Shown in pieces: positions 1 through 8,237 of a DNA stretch of 64,000 nt. Position 1 is the stretch's first letter, and each line of letters opens with the position of its first letter. The DNA is from Oceanococcus atlanticus (GTDB lineage: Bacteria; Pseudomonadota; Gammaproteobacteria; Nevskiales; Oceanococcaceae): positions 1 through 64,000 of the forward strand of contig NZ_AQQV01000004.1 of assembly GCF_002088235.1 (NCBI RefSeq). Direction: 5' to 3'. The notes under the pieces are model-generated. The model was not told the origin of the DNA. It worked only from the letters and a program-made list of their open reading frames with translations, and made no database searches. A program made the translations under genes and the position numbers.

Positions 1-82
1 CGCTGAGCGCTGACAGCTCGCCCAGCATGCCGCCCATCGGGGTGCGCGCGGCACCCACGATGACAATCGGATCGGCGCTCAT
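1..82 (-). CDS. Thiolase family acetyl-CoA acyltransferase, N-terminus only
   Basis: Only the first 27 codons are inside the window; the gene runs off the left edge. They encode a start followed by [17 protein letters not shown], the opening strand and loop of acetyl-CoA C-acyltransferases of the thiolase superfamily. The active-site Cys and His lie beyond the edge and cannot be checked. The ATG overlaps the stop codon of the SDR gene upstream on the same strand (ATGA), so the two are probably translationally coupled. A thiolase next to a 3-hydroxyacyl-CoA-dehydrogenase-like SDR suggests the last two steps of a beta-oxidation or branched-chain acyl-CoA degradation route. Confidence 0.8.
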   Translation of the reverse strand, partial: MSADPIVIVGAARTPMGGMLGELSALS

Positions 83-840
83 TTCGGGGCCATGCGGATC
101 GCGCCATCCAGACGGATGGTTTCCCCGTTGAGCATGGTGTTTTCGAAGATCTGCTGAGCCAGCTGGGCATATTCGTCCGGCTCGCCCAGGCGCGAGGGGA
201 ATGGCACCTGCATACCCAGCGACTTCTGCGCCTCTTCGGGCAGGCTTTCCAGCAGCGGGGTTTTGAACAGGCCCGGAGCGATGGTCATGACCCGGATGCC
301 CGAGCGCGAGAACTCGCGTGCCAGCGGCAGGGTCATGCCAACCAGGCCAGCTTTGGAGGCGGCATAGGCCGGCTGGCCGATCTGTCCATCGTAGGCGGCC
401 ACTGAAGCGGTGTTGATGATCACCCCGCGCTCGCCCTTATCGTTCGGCTCGGCCTGCATCATTGCGTGTGCGGCCAGGCGAATCATGTTGAAGCTGCCAT
501 TGAGGTTGACGTCGATGATCTTGGTGAACGCTTCCATGGCCAGCGGCCCATCGCGACCCACGGCTTTGGCCGGGGTGCCGATCCCGGCGCAGTTGATCAG
601 GCCGGTGAGCCCGCCATAGGTGTTGATGGCGCTGTCGATCGCAGCCTGGGCATCGTCCGGGCTGGTCACGTTGCAGCGCACGAACTGAGCGTTAAGTTCG
701 CTGGCCAGGGCCTGGCCCAGATCTTCATTGAGATCAGCCAGAACCAGTTTGGCGCCGGCGCTGGCGAGCCGGCGCGCGGTGGCTGCGCCCAGGCCTGAAG
801 CGCCGCCGGTAATGATGATCACGCTTTGCGCAAGATTCAT
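79..840 (-). CDS. SDR family 3-hydroxyacyl-CoA dehydrogenase (HSD10-like)
   Basis: A 253-residue classical short-chain dehydrogenase. The NAD-binding glycine motif TGGASGLG is at residues 11-18, LINCAG at 81-86, and the catalytic Ser146, Tyr159 and Lys163 are all present (SVAAYDG and YAASK segments). Full-length similarity as I recall it is to type II 3-hydroxyacyl-CoA dehydrogenases (HSD10 / 3-hydroxy-2-methylbutyryl-CoA dehydrogenase), which oxidise 3-hydroxyacyl-CoA with NAD in the cytoplasm; the [14 protein letters not shown] segment is typical of that group. GAGGAC lies a few bases before the ATG. The downstream thiolase overlaps by four bases. The exact acyl-CoA substrate is not determined. 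Confidence 0.85.
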   Translation of the reverse strand: MNLAQSVIIITGGASGLGAATARRLASAGAKLVLADLNEDLGQALASELNAQFVRCNVTSPDDAQAAIDSAINTYGGLTGLINCAGIGTPAKAVGRDGPLAMEAFTKIIDVNLNGSFNMIRLAAHAMMQAEPNDKGERGVIINTASVAAYDGQIGQPAYAASKAGLVGMTLPLAREFSRSGIRVMTIAPGLFKTPLLESLPEEAQKSLGMQVPFPSRLGEPDEYAQLAQQIFENTMLNGETIRLDGAIRMAPK

Positions 841-878
841 GATGTGTCGTCCTCTGTTATCGGGTGTGGGGAGAAGAT

Positions 879-1532
879 TCAGCCGGCGCCTTCAAGCAGG
901 GTTTTGGCTTTGTAGGCACACAGGTGATTGATGTTGCAGTTGGGGCAATCCGGCTTGCGCGCCTTGCACACATAGCGACCATGCAGGATCAGCCAGTGGT
1001 GGGCATGAACCAGATACTCCTTGGGAATGCGTTTGAGCAATCCTTTTTCCACCGCCAGCGGGGTTTTGCCCGGGGCGATGCCGGTGCGATTGCCCAGGCG
1101 GAAGATGTGCGTATCGACTGCCATGGTGGGCTGGCCGAAGGCCACGTTCAGAACCACATTGGCGGTTTTGCGCCCCACGCCGGGCAATGCCTCCAGGGCT
1201 TCGCGTTCGCGCGGGACCTCGCCGTCGTGTTCATCCAGCAGGATGCGCGCCGCAGCAATCACGTTCTTGGCCTTGGCGTTGAACAGCCCGATGGTGCGGA
1301 TATAGCGGGTCAGGCCTTCAACCCCCAGATCCCAGATCTGCTGCGGGGTGTTGGCCACCGGGAACAGCTTGCGCGTGGCTTTGTTGACCCCGACATCGGT
1401 GGCCTGCGCGGACAGCGTGACCGCCACCAGCAACTCGTACGGCGAGTTGTACTCGAGCTCGGTTTCGGGGTGTGGATTGGCGTCTTGCCAGATACGGAAA
1501 ATCTCGCCGATCTTGGCGCGGCTTAACGGCAT
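879..1532 (-). CDS. nth: Endonuclease III
   Basis: A 217-residue base-excision-repair DNA glycosylase/AP lyase acting on oxidised pyrimidines. The helix-hairpin-helix [13 protein letters not shown] carries the catalytic Lys122, and the catalytic Asp140 sits in [10 protein letters not shown]. The C-terminal [4Fe-4S] cluster ligands have the expected spacing: C189-X6-C196-X2-C199-X5-C205. Length matches the family (about 210). It is transcribed in the same direction as the kinase gene upstream, which ends 7 bases before this start; in many gammaproteobacteria nth instead follows the rsx genes, so the kinase neighbour is a local arrangement. Confidence 0.95.
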   Translation of the reverse strand: MPLSRAKIGEIFRIWQDANPHPETELEYNSPYELLVAVTLSAQATDVGVNKATRKLFPVANTPQQIWDLGVEGLTRYIRTIGLFNAKAKNVIAAARILLDEHDGEVPREREALEALPGVGRKTANVVLNVAFGQPTMAVDTHIFRLGNRTGIAPGKTPLAVEKGLLKRIPKEYLVHAHHWLILHGRYVCKARKPDCPNCNINHLCAYKAKTLLEGAG

Positions 1533-1539
1533 GTTGGTC

Positions 1540-2883
1540 TTACGAGCGGGTGGCGGACAGTTTGGCCGTGGTCATCGACAGCCGGTAGATCAGGTTTTCG
1601 CAGAACACCCGGTAGTAGCGCAGCTGAACCCGTTCGGAGACCTGCTCCATGGCCGCGGCGTTGATCTTGAGCACTAGCACCTCGCTGCTGGCGCTGACCG
1701 TGGCCGTGCGGCGTGTGGCGGTGAGGAAGGCGATTTCGCCGAACACATCACCTTTGCCCAGCGCCATCATGGTGGTGCCGGCCTTGGACACGCTGACATT
1801 GCCGACCACCACGATGTAGAACGCGTTGTCGATGTCACCTTCCTGAATGATGGTGTCGCCGGCGTGAAAACTCAGCATGTTGGCGGCGGCCATGAACTCG
1901 TCGATTTCGGCATCGTCGAAATCATCAAAAAAGCGCAGGCGGCGCAGCGAGTCGCGGTTTTCCGCGCGGCTGAGCTGGCGCTCGGCGTGGCTCAGCTGGT
2001 TGTTGATGCGGGTCAGCTGCACGGCCAGATCCTGGCCGCTTTCGAAGCGCTGCGCCGGATCTTTGCTGAGCAGGCGTTCGACCACTTCGATGACCGTATC
2101 GGGCAGCTCCGGTCGTTTGCTACGAGGGCTCGGGGCCGGCAGGCTCTTGACCATGTCGAGCAGGCGGCGGATGTCCTGGGCGACGAACGGCGGTTCGCCG
2201 CACAGCAGGTAGTACATCACCGCACCCAGCGAGTACAGATCAGAGCTGGGCCCCATGTCCTGCTTGCGGATCTGCTCTGGCGACATGAAGGCGGGCGAGC
2301 CGACCACCGTTTCCGGGCGCAGCTTGTTGCCCTGGAGCATCTCGGCGATGGAAAAGTCCATGATCTTGGCGGTTGATCCATCCTGCGCCAGCATGATGTT
2401 GCCGGGCTTGATGTCGCGATGCAGGACCCCGCGTTTGTGCGAGTAATCCAGTGCCTTGGCACATTTGAAAATGATGTCGATAACCTGATCCACCGGCATC
2501 GGCGCGCTGTTCTGCTTGACCGCCTCGGCCAGGGTGCAGCCATCGACATATTCCATGACGATGTAGCTGAAGCCATCGACCACCCCTGCATCGAACACCG
2601 AGACAATATGCGGATGATGCAGCATGCCGGCGGCGTGGGCTTCAGCAAAGAACTCGCGGTTCTGCTGCATCGATTCGGTTGGGTCGACCGCGGTGTCGTT
2701 CAGGGCCAGCTTGATCGCGACATCGCGTGCCACGAACGGATCGTAGGCCTTGTAGACCACACCGCAGGTGCCGCGGCCGATCTCGTCCTGCAACAGGTAC
2801 TTGCCGAGCTGCTCGGGGATGTCGCTTTTGTTGGGAATCTCGGGCGGGTGCTCGCGCTGTGTCGCTGTGTCGTCGATCATCAT
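1540..2883 (-). CDS. Ser/Thr protein kinase with C-terminal cyclic-nucleotide-binding domain
   Basis: A 447-residue protein with two domains. Residues about 28-290 are a Hanks-type kinase: glycine loop GRGTCG at 36-41, Lys58 in VAIKLA, Glu81, catalytic loop HRDIKPGN at 155-162. The metal-binding DFG is DFS at 176-178 (Asp kept, Gly changed), and the APE motif reads SPEQ. Residues about 318-440 are a CRP/PKA-like cNMP-binding domain with a good phosphate-binding cassette, GEIAFLTATRRTATV at 382-396. No membrane segment is seen, so it should be cytosolic. The architecture suggests phosphorylation controlled by cAMP or cGMP; targets are unknown. The stop is 7 bases before nth. Confidence 0.88.
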   Translation of the reverse strand: MMIDDTATQREHPPEIPNKSDIPEQLGKYLLQDEIGRGTCGVVYKAYDPFVARDVAIKLALNDTAVDPTESMQQNREFFAEAHAAGMLHHPHIVSVFDAGVVDGFSYIVMEYVDGCTLAEAVKQNSAPMPVDQVIDIIFKCAKALDYSHKRGVLHRDIKPGNIMLAQDGSTAKIMDFSIAEMLQGNKLRPETVVGSPAFMSPEQIRKQDMGPSSDLYSLGAVMYYLLCGEPPFVAQDIRRLLDMVKSLPAPSPRSKRPELPDTVIEVVERLLSKDPAQRFESGQDLAVQLTRINNQLSHAERQLSRAENRDSLRRLRFFDDFDDAEIDEFMAAANMLSFHAGDTIIQEGDIDNAFYIVVVGNVSVSKAGTTMMALGKGDVFGEIAFLTATRRTATVSASSEVLVLKINAAAMEQVSERVQLRYYRVFCENLIYRLSMTTAKLSATRS

Positions 2884-2904
2884 GAGCGTTGTTCCCGCGC
2901 GGCG

Positions 2905-3840
2905 TTATTGCCGGAGTTTCACATATGCACCGGCCATGGCGATAGCGCGCTGGGCTTCCGGGACCATGTCGGGCGTCAGTTGGAAATCGTGCCCAAGATC
3001 GGCGAAGACTTCCAGCTTGGTGTCGACCCCGACCTTGCGCGCTGCCGCATGCAGGCGGCGTGCGTCGTCCAGCAGCAGATCGTTGGCGGCCGCCTGGATG
3101 AGCATCGGCGGCAGGCCGCTGAGGTCGGCGAAAACCGGTGAAATCAGGGCGTCGTCACGCGGTGTGTCGGCCGAATAATACTCATTGTTTACTTCCAGCC
3201 ATTCACGTGTGAGCAGCGGCTCGACATGGCGATTGCGGTGGATGCTCTCGCCCGACAGGGTCAGGTCGGTGAGCGGGCAAAGCAGCAGCGCGCAGGCCGG
3301 TTGTGGCAGTTCAAGCTGCTTCAGCTTGAGCATCAGGCTGAGGCTCAGGCAGGCGCCGGCCGAATCGCCGGCTACGGCAATTTTGTCCGAGGGCATGGCT
3401 TCGCTGAGTTCGCGATAAGCCAGCACGGTGTCGTCGAGTGCGGCGGGGAAGGCATGTTCCGGCGCAAGACGGTAATCCATCGAGTACACCTTGCAGCCTG
3501 CCGCTTTGGCCAGATATGCGGTGAGGACACGGTGCGTGCGAGGGCTGCCGACCACGAAGCCGCCGCCGTGCAGATACAGTACAGCGCGGTCTGTTGCGGC
3601 GTTAGCCGGGGTAAGGATGTCTGTGGGTCGCCCGCCAAGTTGGCTGTTTTCCAGGGTGACGTCGCGCGGCATGAACTGCAGCCGGGCAAACAGCTCCGCC
3701 GCGCGGCGCTGTGCCTCGGGGGAATGCTGATGATTGAGCTTGGGGCGCAATATCCGCCGCAGCGCCATGGCGCTCACGCGTGATCGCAGGCTTGTCAAAA
3801 TGGATCGACCGGGAATGACAGGGCGTGCATGGTAACGCAC
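2905..3840 (-). CDS. Alpha/beta hydrolase, HSL-family esterase
   Basis: Up to 311 residues. The oxyanion-hole motif HGGGF (residues 91-95), nucleophile elbow GDSAG (158-162, Ser160), catalytic Asp254 and His284 (LGHDFQ) identify a hormone-sensitive-lipase-type (family IV) carboxylesterase, a cytoplasmic enzyme that hydrolyses short acyl esters. The longest frame starts with GTG at 3840; internal TTG, GTG and ATG (3768) codons are possible, and the N-terminal SLRSR...LRPKL region is family-like, so the true start probably lies within the first 25 codons. It is divergent from the aminotransferase gene and ends 21 bases before the kinase gene on the same strand. Confidence 0.85.
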   Translation of the reverse strand: MRYHARPVIPGRSILTSLRSRVSAMALRRILRPKLNHQHSPEAQRRAAELFARLQFMPRDVTLENSQLGGRPTDILTPANAATDRAVLYLHGGGFVVGSPRTHRVLTAYLAKAAGCKVYSMDYRLAPEHAFPAALDDTVLAYRELSEAMPSDKIAVAGDSAGACLSLSLMLKLKQLELPQPACALLLCPLTDLTLSGESIHRNRHVEPLLTREWLEVNNEYYSADTPRDDALISPVFADLSGLPPMLIQAAANDLLLDDARRLHAAARKVGVDTKLEVFADLGHDFQLTPDMVPEAQRAIAMAGAYVKLRQ

Positions 3841-3877
3841 CTGTTAGAATCCCCGCCCTTTTTTCTTGTGCAAAGCC

Positions 3878-5038
3878 ATGTACCAACCACCCCAGCGTTA
3901 CCTGATGGGACCCGGGCCCGGTCCGGTCAGCCCCAGTGTCCTGCAAGCCTCGGCGCAGCCGACCATTGGCCACCTCGATCCCGCTTTCATCGAGCTGATG
4001 AACACGGTTCAGGGCCAGTTGCGTGAGGTGTTCAAGACGGACAATGCCTTCAGCATGCCGTTTTCTGCACCGGCGACCGGCGCCATGGAAGCCTGCCTGA
4101 TCAATGTGCTGGAGCCAGGTGACCGTGTGCTGGTTTGTCAGAACGGTGTGTTTGGCGTGCGTCTGGCGGAAATGGCCCGGCGTTGCGGGGCTGAAGTCGA
4201 AGTGCTGGAGTTCCCCTGGGGGCGGGCGGTGGATCCGCAGCAGCTGGCCGACAAGCTCGGTGCCAGCAAACCGTTCAAGTTGGTCTGCTGGGTCCAGGCC
4301 GAAACCTCTACCGGGGTGCTGAGCGACAGTCAGCAGCTGGCCGAGGCGGTGCGTCCGCACGGTTGCCTGACCCTGGTTGATTGCGTGACCGCGATCGGCG
4401 GGTGCCCGATCGAAGTCGACGCCTGGGGTCTGGATATGGTCTATGCCGGCAGTCAGAAGTGTCTCAGTGCGCCGCCGGGTATCGCCCCGATCACGGTGGG
4501 CGAGCGTGCCCTGGATGCCTTGCGTCAGCGCAAGACGCCGGTGCAGAGCTGGTTCATGGATTTCAGCCTGCTCGGAGGCTACTGGGCGGGCAGTGGCAAG
4601 CGTGCGTATCACCACACCGCGCCGGTCAACGCTGTTTATGGTCTGCACGAAGCGCTCAGCCTGCTGCTGCAAGAGGGGCTGGATGCGTCGTGGGCGCGCC
4701 ATCGGGTGGTCAATGCGGCGCTGGTCGCCGGGCTGGCTGAGCTGGGTATCGCGCCGATTCCGCCGCAGGCGGAGCGGCTGCCGCCGCTGACCACCATCGG
4801 CATTCCCGAAGGCATTGATGACGCTGAATTCCGCACTTACCTGCTCAACGAGCACAATCTGGAAATCGGCGCCGGCCTGGGTGATTTTGCCGGCAAGGCC
4901 TGGCGTATCGGTTTGATGGGCCACGGCTGCAACCTGGAGGCGGTTGAGCGTTGCCTCAACGCCATTGCGGCCGGTATGCGCAAGCTCGGGCGCGATGTCA
5001 GCGCCGACGCGGCAGTTGCCGCCGCGCGGGCGGTTTAA
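3878..5038 (+). CDS. Class V aminotransferase, serine-pyruvate / alanine-glyoxylate type
   Basis: A 386-residue PLP enzyme. The N-terminal [14 protein letters not shown] loop and the Schiff-base lysine in [12 protein letters not shown] (Lys194), with VDCVTAIGG upstream carrying the PLP Asp, identify the alanine-glyoxylate / serine-pyruvate aminotransferase group of fold type I. It transfers an amino group between small amino acids and glyoxylate or pyruvate. An in-frame TTG four codons upstream exists, but the ATG at 3878 aligns with family starts; no strong ribosome-binding site precedes either. The 3' end overlaps the converging HIT gene by three bases. Confidence 0.88.
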   Translation: MYQPPQRYLMGPGPGPVSPSVLQASAQPTIGHLDPAFIELMNTVQGQLREVFKTDNAFSMPFSAPATGAMEACLINVLEPGDRVLVCQNGVFGVRLAEMARRCGAEVEVLEFPWGRAVDPQQLADKLGASKPFKLVCWVQAETSTGVLSDSQQLAEAVRPHGCLTLVDCVTAIGGCPIEVDAWGLDMVYAGSQKCLSAPPGIAPITVGERALDALRQRKTPVQSWFMDFSLLGGYWAGSGKRAYHHTAPVNAVYGLHEALSLLLQEGLDASWARHRVVNAALVAGLAELGIAPIPPQAERLPPLTTIGIPEGIDDAEFRTYLLNEHNLEIGAGLGDFAGKAWRIGLMGHGCNLEAVERCLNAIAAGMRKLGRDVSADAAVAAARAV

Positions 5039-5454
5039 GCCTGATCGAAAGGTAGCTGCTGGCGCGCCATCGTCAGCAGCTCCGTCAGGGTTTCTTCGTC
5101 ATAGGGGCGCGGGGGTGCAACGCCCCACACCGGCCCCGGCCAGGCGTCATCGTCGTGAAAACGGGCGATGTGATGCACATGCAGTTGCGCCACCACATTG
5201 CCGAGTGCGGCGACATTGAGCTTGGGCGCGCCGGTGCTGTCGAGCAGATACTGCGACAGGCGGCGGCTTTCCCGCCCGAACTGGGCGTAATCGTCATCGC
5301 TGAGCTGGCACAGCTCGCGCAGCTGCGCACGGCGTGGCACCAGGATGAACCACGGGTAGCGCGCGTCGCGCATCAGCAGGACGCGGCACAGTGGCCAGTC
5401 CAGCACCATCTCGCAGTCGTTGTGTAAGCGCGAATCGAGTTCAAAATCGTGCAT
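5035..5454 (-). CDS. HIT family protein (putative nucleotide hydrolase)
   Basis: A 139-residue protein when started at the ATG at 5454 (MHDFELDSRL), where family members begin; upstream in-frame codons overlap the divergent ampE leader and look noncoding. The histidine-rich segment QLHVHHIARF followed by AWPGPVWG is the signature of the small proteobacterial HIT proteins, whose histidines attack the alpha-phosphate of nucleotide conjugates. Substrate is unknown. It converges on the aminotransferase gene with a three-base tail overlap and diverges from ampE, leaving 36 bases for two promoters. Confidence 0.85.
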   Translation of the reverse strand: MHDFELDSRLHNDCEMVLDWPLCRVLLMRDARYPWFILVPRRAQLRELCQLSDDDYAQFGRESRRLSQYLLDSTGAPKLNVAALGNVVAQLHVHHIARFHDDDAWPGPVWGVAPPRPYDEETLTELLTMARQQLPFDQA

Positions 5455-5490
5455 GCTTGTGCCGCTGTCATCTCCGGGTACACTGCCAGT

Positions 5491-6360
5491 ATGACTCTGA
5501 TCGCGATCGTCATTGCACTTTTCCTGGAGCGGGTGCTGAGCTACTCGCCGCAGTGGCGTACGCACAGCCTGACGGATCGCTGGATTCGGCTGGTTGATGA
5601 CCGTATCGGCCCACGGGCCTGGTCGTTGGCGGTTTATGTGCTACTGCCGGTGGCGGTGATTGCCACGCTGCAATACAGCATTGTCGAGCTGCCCGCCGGT
5701 GAGGTGCTGATTCTGCCCCTGGCCCTGGTGGTGCTGCTGGCCTGCCTGGGGCCGCGCGACCTGCGCGAAGAAGTGCACAGTTATGAGGCGGCGGTGAGGC
5801 GCGGTGATGATGCGCTGGCCGAAACCCTGCTGCGTGATCTGCTGACCGGGCCGCTGCGCCACGACGGGCCGACAAGCGGGCGTTCGCCGGTGGCCGCGTG
5901 TTTCGTGCAGGGGCATGAACGCTGGTTCGCGGTGCTTCTTTGGTTCTTCGTGCTCGGTCTGCCGGGTGCGGTGGCCTATCGCATGCTGGCCTCGGTGGCC
6001 TGTCATCTCGGGCATGCCGGGCGTGATGATGAAAGCCAGCGCCTGGCCGAAATGCTACACGGTGCGATGGCCTGGCCCAGTGCGCGGGCTGCGGCCTTGC
6101 TCTACGCCCTGGCTGGCAGTGCCGACCACGCCTTCGCACGCTGGCGAGAGTGGGCTTCGAATTATAACGGCGACTGGGTGCGCAGTGCCTGGCCCTTGCT
6201 GGCCCAGACCGGGTTGGCTGCGCTGGCGCGTGATCCTCAGGATGATGCGGCCAGCGGCCAGCTGGAATGCCTGGATCGGGCCGTGCACCTGCTCGACCGC
6301 AGCATGCTGATCCTGCTGGCCTTACTCGCCCTGCTCACCATCGGTGGCTGGATGACCTGA
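5491..6360 (+). CDS. ampE: AmpE/CobD-like inner membrane protein
   Basis: A 289-residue membrane protein starting at the ATG at 5491 (MTLIAIVIALFLERVL). Hydrophobic segments at the N-terminus, around residues 45-85, about 145-165 and at the C-terminus give the usual AmpE topology; the PVAACFVQGHERWFAVLLWF segment (20 residues) matches the AmpE/CobD-CbiB superfamily core. AmpE modulates signalling in the AmpC beta-lactamase pathway in enterics, but no ampD is adjacent here, so its role in this organism is uncertain. Its last 39 bases overlap the converging adenosyltransferase gene. Confidence 0.8.
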   Translation: MTLIAIVIALFLERVLSYSPQWRTHSLTDRWIRLVDDRIGPRAWSLAVYVLLPVAVIATLQYSIVELPAGEVLILPLALVVLLACLGPRDLREEVHSYEAAVRRGDDALAETLLRDLLTGPLRHDGPTSGRSPVAACFVQGHERWFAVLLWFFVLGLPGAVAYRMLASVACHLGHAGRDDESQRLAEMLHGAMAWPSARAAALLYALAGSADHAFARWREWASNYNGDWVRSAWPLLAQTGLAALARDPQDDAASGQLECLDRAVHLLDRSMLILLALLALLTIGGWMT

Positions 6361-6912
6361 GCCCGGTGCGGCCGGTTTGTTCCATAGCACCTCGTCGTGT
6401 GCGGCCTCGCGCGCGAGCAGTCGGCAGAACACGAACATCAGATCCGACAGGCGGTTGAGGTATTGGGCCAGCGCTGGTCGCAACGCTTCTTCGGCATGGG
6501 CAGCCCAAACGCTGCGTTCAGCCCTTCGGCATACCGCCCGGGCCATGTGCGCCGCCGCAGCGGCTGCGCCGCCACCGGGCAGAACGAAGTCCTTGAGTGG
6601 AGGCAGGCTGGCGTTGAACCGGTCGGTTTCCGCTTCCAGCGCATCAACATGCTCGGCATTGATCAGGTGGCACTCCGGCATGGCCAGTTCGCCGCCCAGA
6701 TTGAACAGTTCCTGCTGAATGCGTTCCAGCACGGGTTGCAGCGGCGCTGGTAGCGGGTGGCTGCGCAGGACGCCAACGCAGCAGTTGAGCTCATCGACGT
6801 CGCCAATGGCCTGAATGCGGGGATGAAATTTGGACAGACGCCGGTTTCCGGCGATGCCGGTCTCGCCAGCATCGCCGGTGCGGGTGGTCAGTTTGCTAAG
6901 TCGATTGCCCAT
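6322..6912 (-). CDS. Cob(I)alamin adenosyltransferase, PduO type
   Basis: A 196-residue ATP:cob(I)alamin adenosyltransferase. The N-terminal KLTTRTGDAGETGIAG loop binds ATP; VDELNC and RAVCRRAERSV supply the other conserved active-site residues (Arg and Glu of the RxxxRxxE-type helix). Cytoplasmic trimer that forms the Co-C bond of coenzyme B12. Start placed at the ATG at 6912, directly before the conserved loop. It overlaps ampE tail-to-tail by 39 bases and is divergent from alanine dehydrogenase. No cobalamin riboswitch is visible upstream. Confidence 0.92.
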   Translation of the reverse strand: MGNRLSKLTTRTGDAGETGIAGNRRLSKFHPRIQAIGDVDELNCCVGVLRSHPLPAPLQPVLERIQQELFNLGGELAMPECHLINAEHVDALEAETDRFNASLPPLKDFVLPGGGAAAAAAHMARAVCRRAERSVWAAHAEEALRPALAQYLNRLSDLMFVFCRLLAREAAHDEVLWNKPAAPGSGHPATDGEQGE

Positions 6913-6954
6913 AGTGCAGTCATGTATAGTCTGGTTTTTGGCGGAAGACCACGC

Positions 6955-8073
6955 ATGCTGATTGGCGTTCCGAAGGAAATCAAGGTGCACGAATACCGCG
7001 TTGGACTGACGCCGGGCAGCGTGCGTGAGTTATGCCAGCATGGTCATCGTGTGATTGTGCAGCGTGATGCCGGCACCGCCATCGGCCTGATGGACGAGGA
7101 TTACGAGCGCGCTGGCGCCGTTTTGGTTGCGGATGCGCAGAGTGTTTTTGATCAGGCCGAGATGGTGGTCAAGGTCAAGGAGCCGCAGCTCTGCGAATGC
7201 GCCATGTTGCGTCCGGGGCAGCTGTTGTTCACCTACCTGCATCTGGCGCCTGATCCGGCTCAGGCCGATGCCCTGCTGGCCAGCGGTTGCACTGCGGTGG
7301 CCTACGAGACGGTGACGGATGGCCGTGGTGGTCTGCCTTTGCTGTCGCCGATGAGCGAAGTCGCCGGTCGAATGTCGATACAGGCCGGTGCTCATTGTCT
7401 GGAGATGGAGCAGGGCGGGCGCGGCATGCTGCTGGGCGGTGTTGCCGGGGTGGCGGCGGCCGATGTGGTGATTCTGGGTGGCGGTGTGGTCGGCACCAAT
7501 GCGGCACGTATGGCCATGGGGATGGAGGCGCGGGTCACCGTGCTGGATCGCAGTCTGCGTCGCCTGGGTGAACTCGACAATCAGTTCGGCCCAACCCTGA
7601 ACACCATTTTTGCCACCGCCGATGCGGTTGAAAAATACGTACTGGCGGCTGACCTGGTGGTCGGTGCGGTGCTGCTGCCCGGCGCTGCGGCGCCCAAGCT
7701 GGTGACGCGTGAGATGGTCAAGGCCATGCGTCCCGGCTCGGTGCTGGTCGACGTGTCGATCGATCAGGGCGGTTGCTTTGAAACATCCCGCGCCACCACC
7801 CATGCCGAACCCACCTACAAGGTTGATGAGGTGGTCCACTACTGCGTGGCCAACATGCCCGGCGCGGTGGCGCGCACCTCGACCTTCGCGCTCAACAACG
7901 CCACCTTGCCTTACGCCCTGGCTCTGGCCAATCACGGCTGGCGCGAGGCCATGCGGCGTGATCCCAATCTGGCCGCAGGTCTCAACGTGCATGACGGACA
8001 AATCACCTGTCCGCCGGTTGCGCAAGCGTTGGGCCGCTCAGGCCTTACGCCTGAGCAAATTCTTTCCAATTAG
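6955..8073 (+). CDS. ald: Alanine dehydrogenase
   Basis: A 372-residue NAD-dependent L-alanine dehydrogenase (L-alanine to pyruvate plus ammonia). It opens [20 protein letters not shown] with Arg15; Lys75 (VVKVKEPQ) and His96 (YLHLAP) match the known substrate and catalytic residues. The Rossmann motif [12 protein letters not shown] is followed by the NAD-ribose-binding Asp (VLDRS). Length equals the family norm. The ATG at 6955 has GGAAG upstream. It stands alone between a divergent adenosyltransferase gene and the BNR-repeat gene. Confidence 0.95.
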   Translation: MLIGVPKEIKVHEYRVGLTPGSVRELCQHGHRVIVQRDAGTAIGLMDEDYERAGAVLVADAQSVFDQAEMVVKVKEPQLCECAMLRPGQLLFTYLHLAPDPAQADALLASGCTAVAYETVTDGRGGLPLLSPMSEVAGRMSIQAGAHCLEMEQGGRGMLLGGVAGVAAADVVILGGGVVGTNAARMAMGMEARVTVLDRSLRRLGELDNQFGPTLNTIFATADAVEKYVLAADLVVGAVLLPGAAAPKLVTREMVKAMRPGSVLVDVSIDQGGCFETSRATTHAEPTYKVDEVVHYCVANMPGAVARTSTFALNNATLPYALALANHGWREAMRRDPNLAAGLNVHDGQITCPPVAQALGRSGLTPEQILSN

Positions 8074-8237
8074 GCTTGATCTGGAACGTTTCTTGCTCGG
8101 TCTTCGTGCCGTGTTTCGGATGAAGGTTTTCGCGTGCCCGGTGTTTATGCAGGGATGTATATCTCTATATACTCGCCGGTTAGCTTGAGCGCTGACGTGC
8201 GCAAGCATGATTTGAATTGCTACCTGGGGGTTCAGGA

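Noticed and set aside
3602-4924. A 440-codon minus-strand frame opposite the aminotransferase and esterase genes
   Set aside because: It overlaps two confidently identified genes and has no family features.
6913-6954. Cobalamin riboswitch before the adenosyltransferase gene
   Set aside because: The divergent gap is only 42 bases and has no B12-box.
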